14,883 bases of DNA from JAXGPP01 sp964436865 (GTDB taxonomy: Bacteria; Planctomycetota; Planctomycetia; Pirellulales; Thermoguttaceae): NCBI GenBank assembly GCA_964436865.1, contig CAYTFK010000165.1, positions 1 to 14,883 on the forward strand. Reading direction: 5' to 3'. Each line of letters begins with the position of its first letter. The first letter of the stretch is position 1. The notes under the pieces are model-generated. The model saw nothing but the letters and a program-made list of their open reading frames with translations. It searched no databases and was not told the origin of the DNA. This document shows positions 12,255 to 14,883 of this stretch, one piece after another. A program made the translations under genes and the position numbers.

Positions 12255-13715
12255 TTACTGAGCGAGGTCGAGCTTGTCGAGCAGGTCCTGGACGATCTCG
12301 GGATGCTCGACGGCGTGGTTGCGAGTCTCGTGCGGATCGGTCTCGAAATCGAACAGTTCGATGCGCGGCGCCGCTGCGTCTGAACCCTTCTGAACGATCA
12401 ATCGCCAGCGGTCGGTGCGCAGCGTGCGCTGGTTGCCGGTCCAGAAGCCGTGAGCGGCCTTGCCGGACGGTGCGGCAGGATCGGCCAGTTGTGGGCGAAG
12501 GCTGCGGCCGTCCAGCGCCGAGGGAAGAGGCAATCCACACAGGTCGACGAGTGTGGGAAAGACATCCACGGTTTCGACGATCGCCTCGCTCTTCTTGCCT
12601 GGCTCGGCAAGGCCGGGGTGCCGGATCATGAGCGGCGACCGCAGAGCGTCTTCGTACAGACAGTGCTTTCCCCAGATGGCGTGTTCGCCGAGCAGAAACC
12701 CGTGGTCGCTCCATACGACCACGACGGTGTTGTCGTCCATGCCGCTTTCATCGAGCGCACGCAGGACGCGGCCCACCTGCGCGTCCATGTAACTCGTGCT
12801 GGCGGCGTAGGCTTGCCGCATCAGGCGTGCGTAGTCGGCATCGGTAGCAGGGTCGCGTCCAGCCGGGTGGCCGTAGTTCCCGCGGAATTCGCCGCTGGCA
12901 TGCCATCCCGACGGCCAGTCGGGTTTGGCTGCGACCCCGGTGGCCAGGTCGGGTACTCCCGCCGCATGCAGGTCAAACCATCTCTTGGGCGCGGCGAAAG
13001 GCAGATGCGGCTTGAAGAAGCCGACGCCAAAGAACCAAGGCCGCTCCTCGGTCGCGAGTTCTTTCAGAGTCGCGACGGCCTCGGCCGCCACCCAGGCGTC
13101 CGGATACGCTTCATCAGGACCGTCAAACGCCTCCCATGGCGGCGACTTGCCGGGCTGCCGGGCCGCGCCGTTGGCATAGCCGTGCATGATCGCCTCCGGA
13201 GTCTTCCACGGACTGTCGGGGACCCAGCAACGATCCCACGCCCCAGGCAACTCCTCAGGCCCCTCGGCCCAGTGCTTGCCCGTCAGACCGCCGGGATGGT
13301 GCGTGATCTTCCCCAGGGCCAATGTCAGATAGCCATGACGGCGAAACACGGCGGGCAGACTGTTGGCGCCCCACTCGGCATGCGTGCTGCGGATGGCATT
13401 GTTGCCTACCTGGGCCGGGACGGAAGGATAGCGGCCGCGCAAGAGCGCGCAGCGCGATGCGCCGCACGTAGGCACCTGCACATAGTGCCGGCTGAAAAGC
13501 CGTGCGGTTGCGGCAAATGCATCGAGCTGAGGCGTCTTGGCGTGGGTCGCGCCGAGCGCGCCGAGGTCGCTGCGCAGATCATCGATGGCAATGAACAGCA
13601 CGTTGGGCCGGTCGGCCGCTGAGACCGCCGCGGCGAGGATCGGGAACTGGAAGACGAAGAAAAGTCCCATCGTAAACGTCTGCCAGCGCGTGAGTCGGAA
13701 GGATCGAGGTATCAT
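12255..13715 (-). CDS. Secreted type I sulfatase, iduronate-2-sulfatase-like
   Basis: A 486-residue exported sulfatase of the alkaline-phosphatase fold. A signal peptide (about 1-34, MIPRSFRLTRWQTF...AVSAA) leads into DRPNVLFIAIDDLRSD, with the metal aspartates D45 and D46. The formylglycine site is Cys84 in VPTCGASRCALLRGRYP. It fits C-x-A-x-R rather than the commoner C-x-P-S-R, and this form is familiar in iduronate-2-sulfatase-like proteins. Other active-site pieces are GKITHHPG (135-142), FKPHLPF (234-240, His237), WSDHGFLLGEH (335-345, Asp337, His338) and the WGK lysine (Lys350). The C-terminal tail LFDFETDPHETRN (454-466) is typical. The frame is open upstream to a TTG at 13763, but ATG 13715 starts a coherent signal peptide; no strong Shine-Dalgarno is present. 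It needs a formylglycine-generating enzyme encoded elsewhere. The target is probably a sulfated polysaccharide; the exact sugar is not deducible. Confidence 0.92.
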   Translation of the reverse strand: MIPRSFRLTRWQTFTMGLFFVFQFPILAAAVSAADRPNVLFIAIDDLRSDLGALGATHAKTPQLDAFAATARLFSRHYVQVPTCGASRCALLRGRYPSVPAQVGNNAIRSTHAEWGANSLPAVFRRHGYLTLALGKITHHPGGLTGKHWAEGPEELPGAWDRCWVPDSPWKTPEAIMHGYANGAARQPGKSPPWEAFDGPDEAYPDAWVAAEAVATLKELATEERPWFFGVGFFKPHLPFAAPKRWFDLHAAGVPDLATGVAAKPDWPSGWHASGEFRGNYGHPAGRDPATDADYARLMRQAYAASTSYMDAQVGRVLRALDESGMDDNTVVVVWSDHGFLLGEHAIWGKHCLYEDALRSPLMIRHPGLAEPGKKSEAIVETVDVFPTLVDLCGLPLPSALDGRSLRPQLADPAAPSGKAAHGFWTGNQRTLRTDRWRLIVQKGSDAAAPRIELFDFETDPHETRNHAVEHPEIVQDLLDKLDLAQ

Positions 13716-13803
13716 CTCAGTGTGTGTCTCGCAGAGTGTTGTTCGACAGCTTTCGAGCGACAATCCCGCTTAAGTGCCGTCTTGCGGCTGAGGGTGTCGC
13801 CCG

Positions 13804-13814
13804 ATTCTATCATA
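13804..13814 (-). promoter_or_regulatory. Weak -10-like element upstream of the sulfatase
   Basis: In the 283-base divergent gap (13716-13998), the minus strand reads TATGATAGAAT here, with two overlapping five-of-six matches to TATAAT. No good -35 hexamer sits 16-18 bases upstream, so this is only a candidate, about 90 bases before the sulfatase ATG. On the plus strand the same AT-rich patch reads TATCAT and could serve the divergent hydrolase. A CCAGACT (13874-13880) / AGTCTGG (13936-13942) inverted pair lies in the same gap, but its 55-base spacing makes it doubtful. Confidence 0.22.
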
Positions 13815-13984
13815 CGCCAGGCCGGCCGGCAGATCGATCGCGACTTTCAGATTGACTTTGCCGCCCGCCTGGCCCAGACTGGTGGATCGTCAGAGGCGTC
13901 CCGCGGCTGCCGGCAAGATATCCGCTTCCCGGCGGAGTCTGGCATATCGAGTCGCTTGTGTGCGGCGGTGCCCTAAGCTTATGC

Positions 13985-13994
13985 GGAGGAGGAG
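13985..13994 (+). promoter_or_regulatory. Ribosome binding site deciding the start at 13999
   Basis: GGAGGAGGAG ends four bases before the ATG at 13999, and its AGGAGG core (13987-13992) is six bases away. This favours 13999 over the in-frame ATG at 13981 and the far upstream ATG at 13852. Confidence 0.78.
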
Positions 13995-13998
13995 CCGA

Positions 13999-14856
13999 AT
14001 GATCCGGCGAAGAGCGTGGCTTGCTACAATGGTCTGCGTGGCGATTCTGTTGATTCTCTCCCATTGCCCGTCGGCTGTGCTCGCCGGTGCGGATCAGCCG
14101 TTTCCCGGCGCTCACACGGAATACCGGGGCTACGATCGTTATGACTTCATGGTGGACGGCTGCGCCACGACGGTTGTCGTCCCTCGGCAGCCGGCGGCGG
14201 GCAGACCGTGGGTCTGGCGGGCAGAGTTCTTCGACGCCTTTCCGCAGGTGGACCTGGCTCTGCTGGCCAAGGGGTTTCATCTCGTCTACATCAATGTCGG
14301 CAACACATTCGGCTGCCCGGATGCATTGGCCCACTGGGACGTACTGTACGAGGAAGTGACCGAGCAGCACAGCCTCTCGCCGAAGCCGGTCCTGGAGGGA
14401 CTCAGCCGCGGCGGCCTCTACTGCTTCAATTGGGCGGCCGCGAACCCCGGTAAGGTTGGTTGTATCCTCGCCGACAACGCCGTGCTGGACTTCAAGAGCT
14501 GGCCGGGCGGCAAAGGACAAGGCAAGGGAAGCCCAGCGGACTGGCAGAAGCTGATCCGGGACTATCACTTCCAGTCGGAAGCGGAAGCCCTGGCCTACAC
14601 CAAGAACCCGATCGATAATCTCGAACCGCTGGCGAAGGCCGGAATCCCGCTCTTCCTGCTATGTGGCGACGCCGACGATGTGGTGCCCTACCCGGAAAAC
14701 GGCGCGATTGTCAAGCAGCGGTACGAGGAGCTCGGCGGGCCAGTCAGGGTGTTGATCAAGAAGGGAATGGGGCATCATCCGCACGGACTCGATGACCCTT
14801 CCCCGGTCGTTGAGTTCATCCTTCAGCATACAGCGGCGACGGCTGCCGGCCAGTGA
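13999..14856 (+). CDS. Secreted alpha/beta hydrolase, unknown substrate
   Basis: A 285-residue exported serine hydrolase. The signal peptide is MIRRRAWLATMVCVAILLIL... up to about residue 30 (VLAGA). The nucleophile elbow is GLSRGG with Ser136. The acid is Asp226 or Asp227 in CGDADDVVPYPENG, and the base is His259 or His260 in KKGMGHHPHGLDDP. It lacks the HGGG oxyanion motif of the hydrolase at 3346-4245; the residues before the nucleophile instead include WVWRAEFF (71-78) and YINVGNTFG (96-104). The two are therefore not close paralogues. Frames upstream of 13999 add arginine-rich residues with no export signal, whereas 13999 has a strong ribosome binding site. It is divergent from the sulfatase, and secreted hydrolases of this type often accompany sulfatases in planctomycetes. 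A polysaccharide deacylase or carboxylesterase role is a guess; a peptidase-like activity cannot be excluded. Confidence 0.83.
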   Translation: MIRRRAWLATMVCVAILLILSHCPSAVLAGADQPFPGAHTEYRGYDRYDFMVDGCATTVVVPRQPAAGRPWVWRAEFFDAFPQVDLALLAKGFHLVYINVGNTFGCPDALAHWDVLYEEVTEQHSLSPKPVLEGLSRGGLYCFNWAAANPGKVGCILADNAVLDFKSWPGGKGQGKGSPADWQKLIRDYHFQSEAEALAYTKNPIDNLEPLAKAGIPLFLLCGDADDVVPYPENGAIVKQRYEELGGPVRVLIKKGMGHHPHGLDDPSPVVEFILQHTAATAAGQ

Positions 14857-14883
14857 ACGGCCGCGCCTCACATCCGACTTGAT

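Noticed and set aside
12450..13622. A 390-codon plus-strand open frame opposite the sulfatase
   Set aside because: The minus strand encodes every sulfatase active-site motif here; the plus translation shows no family features.
13874..13942. An inverted pair CCAGACT / AGTCTGG in the divergent gap
   Set aside because: Seven-base arms separated by 55 bases are easily due to chance and do not coincide with a promoter.
13852..13998. A 49-residue extension of the last hydrolase
   Set aside because: The ATG at 13999 has a strong GGAGGAGGAG site and starts the signal peptide; the upstream residues look like translated leader DNA.

Overview
The window is GC-rich, densely coding bacterial DNA. It most resembles a heterotrophic planctomycete (Pirellulales/Planctomycetales type). 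The reasons are several sulfatase sequences, a Tat-exported GH109-type Gfo/Idh/MocA protein, a sugar-phosphate isomerase-like TIM barrel, small secreted alpha/beta hydrolases, and a very large secreted di-haem protein related to the alpha subunit of hydrazine synthase. This taxonomic call is inference from gene content. No rRNA, tRNA, CRISPR array, insertion sequence or phage gene was recognised.

Layout. Positions 1-102 are the last 33 codons of a plus-strand sulfatase that enters from the left. It is followed by a plus-strand carbon-nitrogen hydrolase (167-1063). A strong GC-rich hairpin (1062-1108) separates that gene from a convergent minus-strand operon. In transcription order the operon reads: secreted alpha/beta hydrolase (4245-3346), secreted two-lobed SAM-methyltransferase-like protein (3267-2023), cytoplasmic TIM-barrel isomerase/epimerase (1988-1134). 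Divergent from this operon is the 983-residue protein at 4496-7447, with a signal peptide, a discoidin (F5/8 type C) domain, a beta-propeller region and two CXXCH haem sites. It converges on a Tat-exported GH109-type protein (8760-7492). The GH109 gene is preceded by a 52-codon stub that is plainly the N-terminus of a lost sulfatase (8928-8770). After a roughly 480-base spacer comes a plus-strand soluble sensor phosphatase with four PAS domains, one GAF domain and a SpoIIE/PP2C domain (9406-12213). It converges on a complete iduronate-2-sulfatase-like sulfatase (13715-12255). A divergent secreted alpha/beta hydrolase (13999-14856) closes the window.

How it fits together. Most products carry export signals, and the enzyme classes (sulfatases, GH109, esterase-like hydrolases, a discoidin-bearing protein) suit removal of sulfate, N-acetylhexosamine and ester groups from extracellular glycans. 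The TIM barrel would act on sugars inside the cell. The hydrazine-synthase-alpha-like protein has no HzsB/HzsC partner here, so it is unlikely to be an anammox enzyme; its role is unknown. The sensor phosphatase suggests RsbU-type partner-switching control, but no kinase or STAS partner lies in the window.

The most interesting objects are the discoidin/propeller/di-haem fusion, the secreted methyltransferase with an internal duplication whose second copy has lost the SAM loop, the sulfatase stub in front of GH109, and the Cys/His-rich GAF domain.
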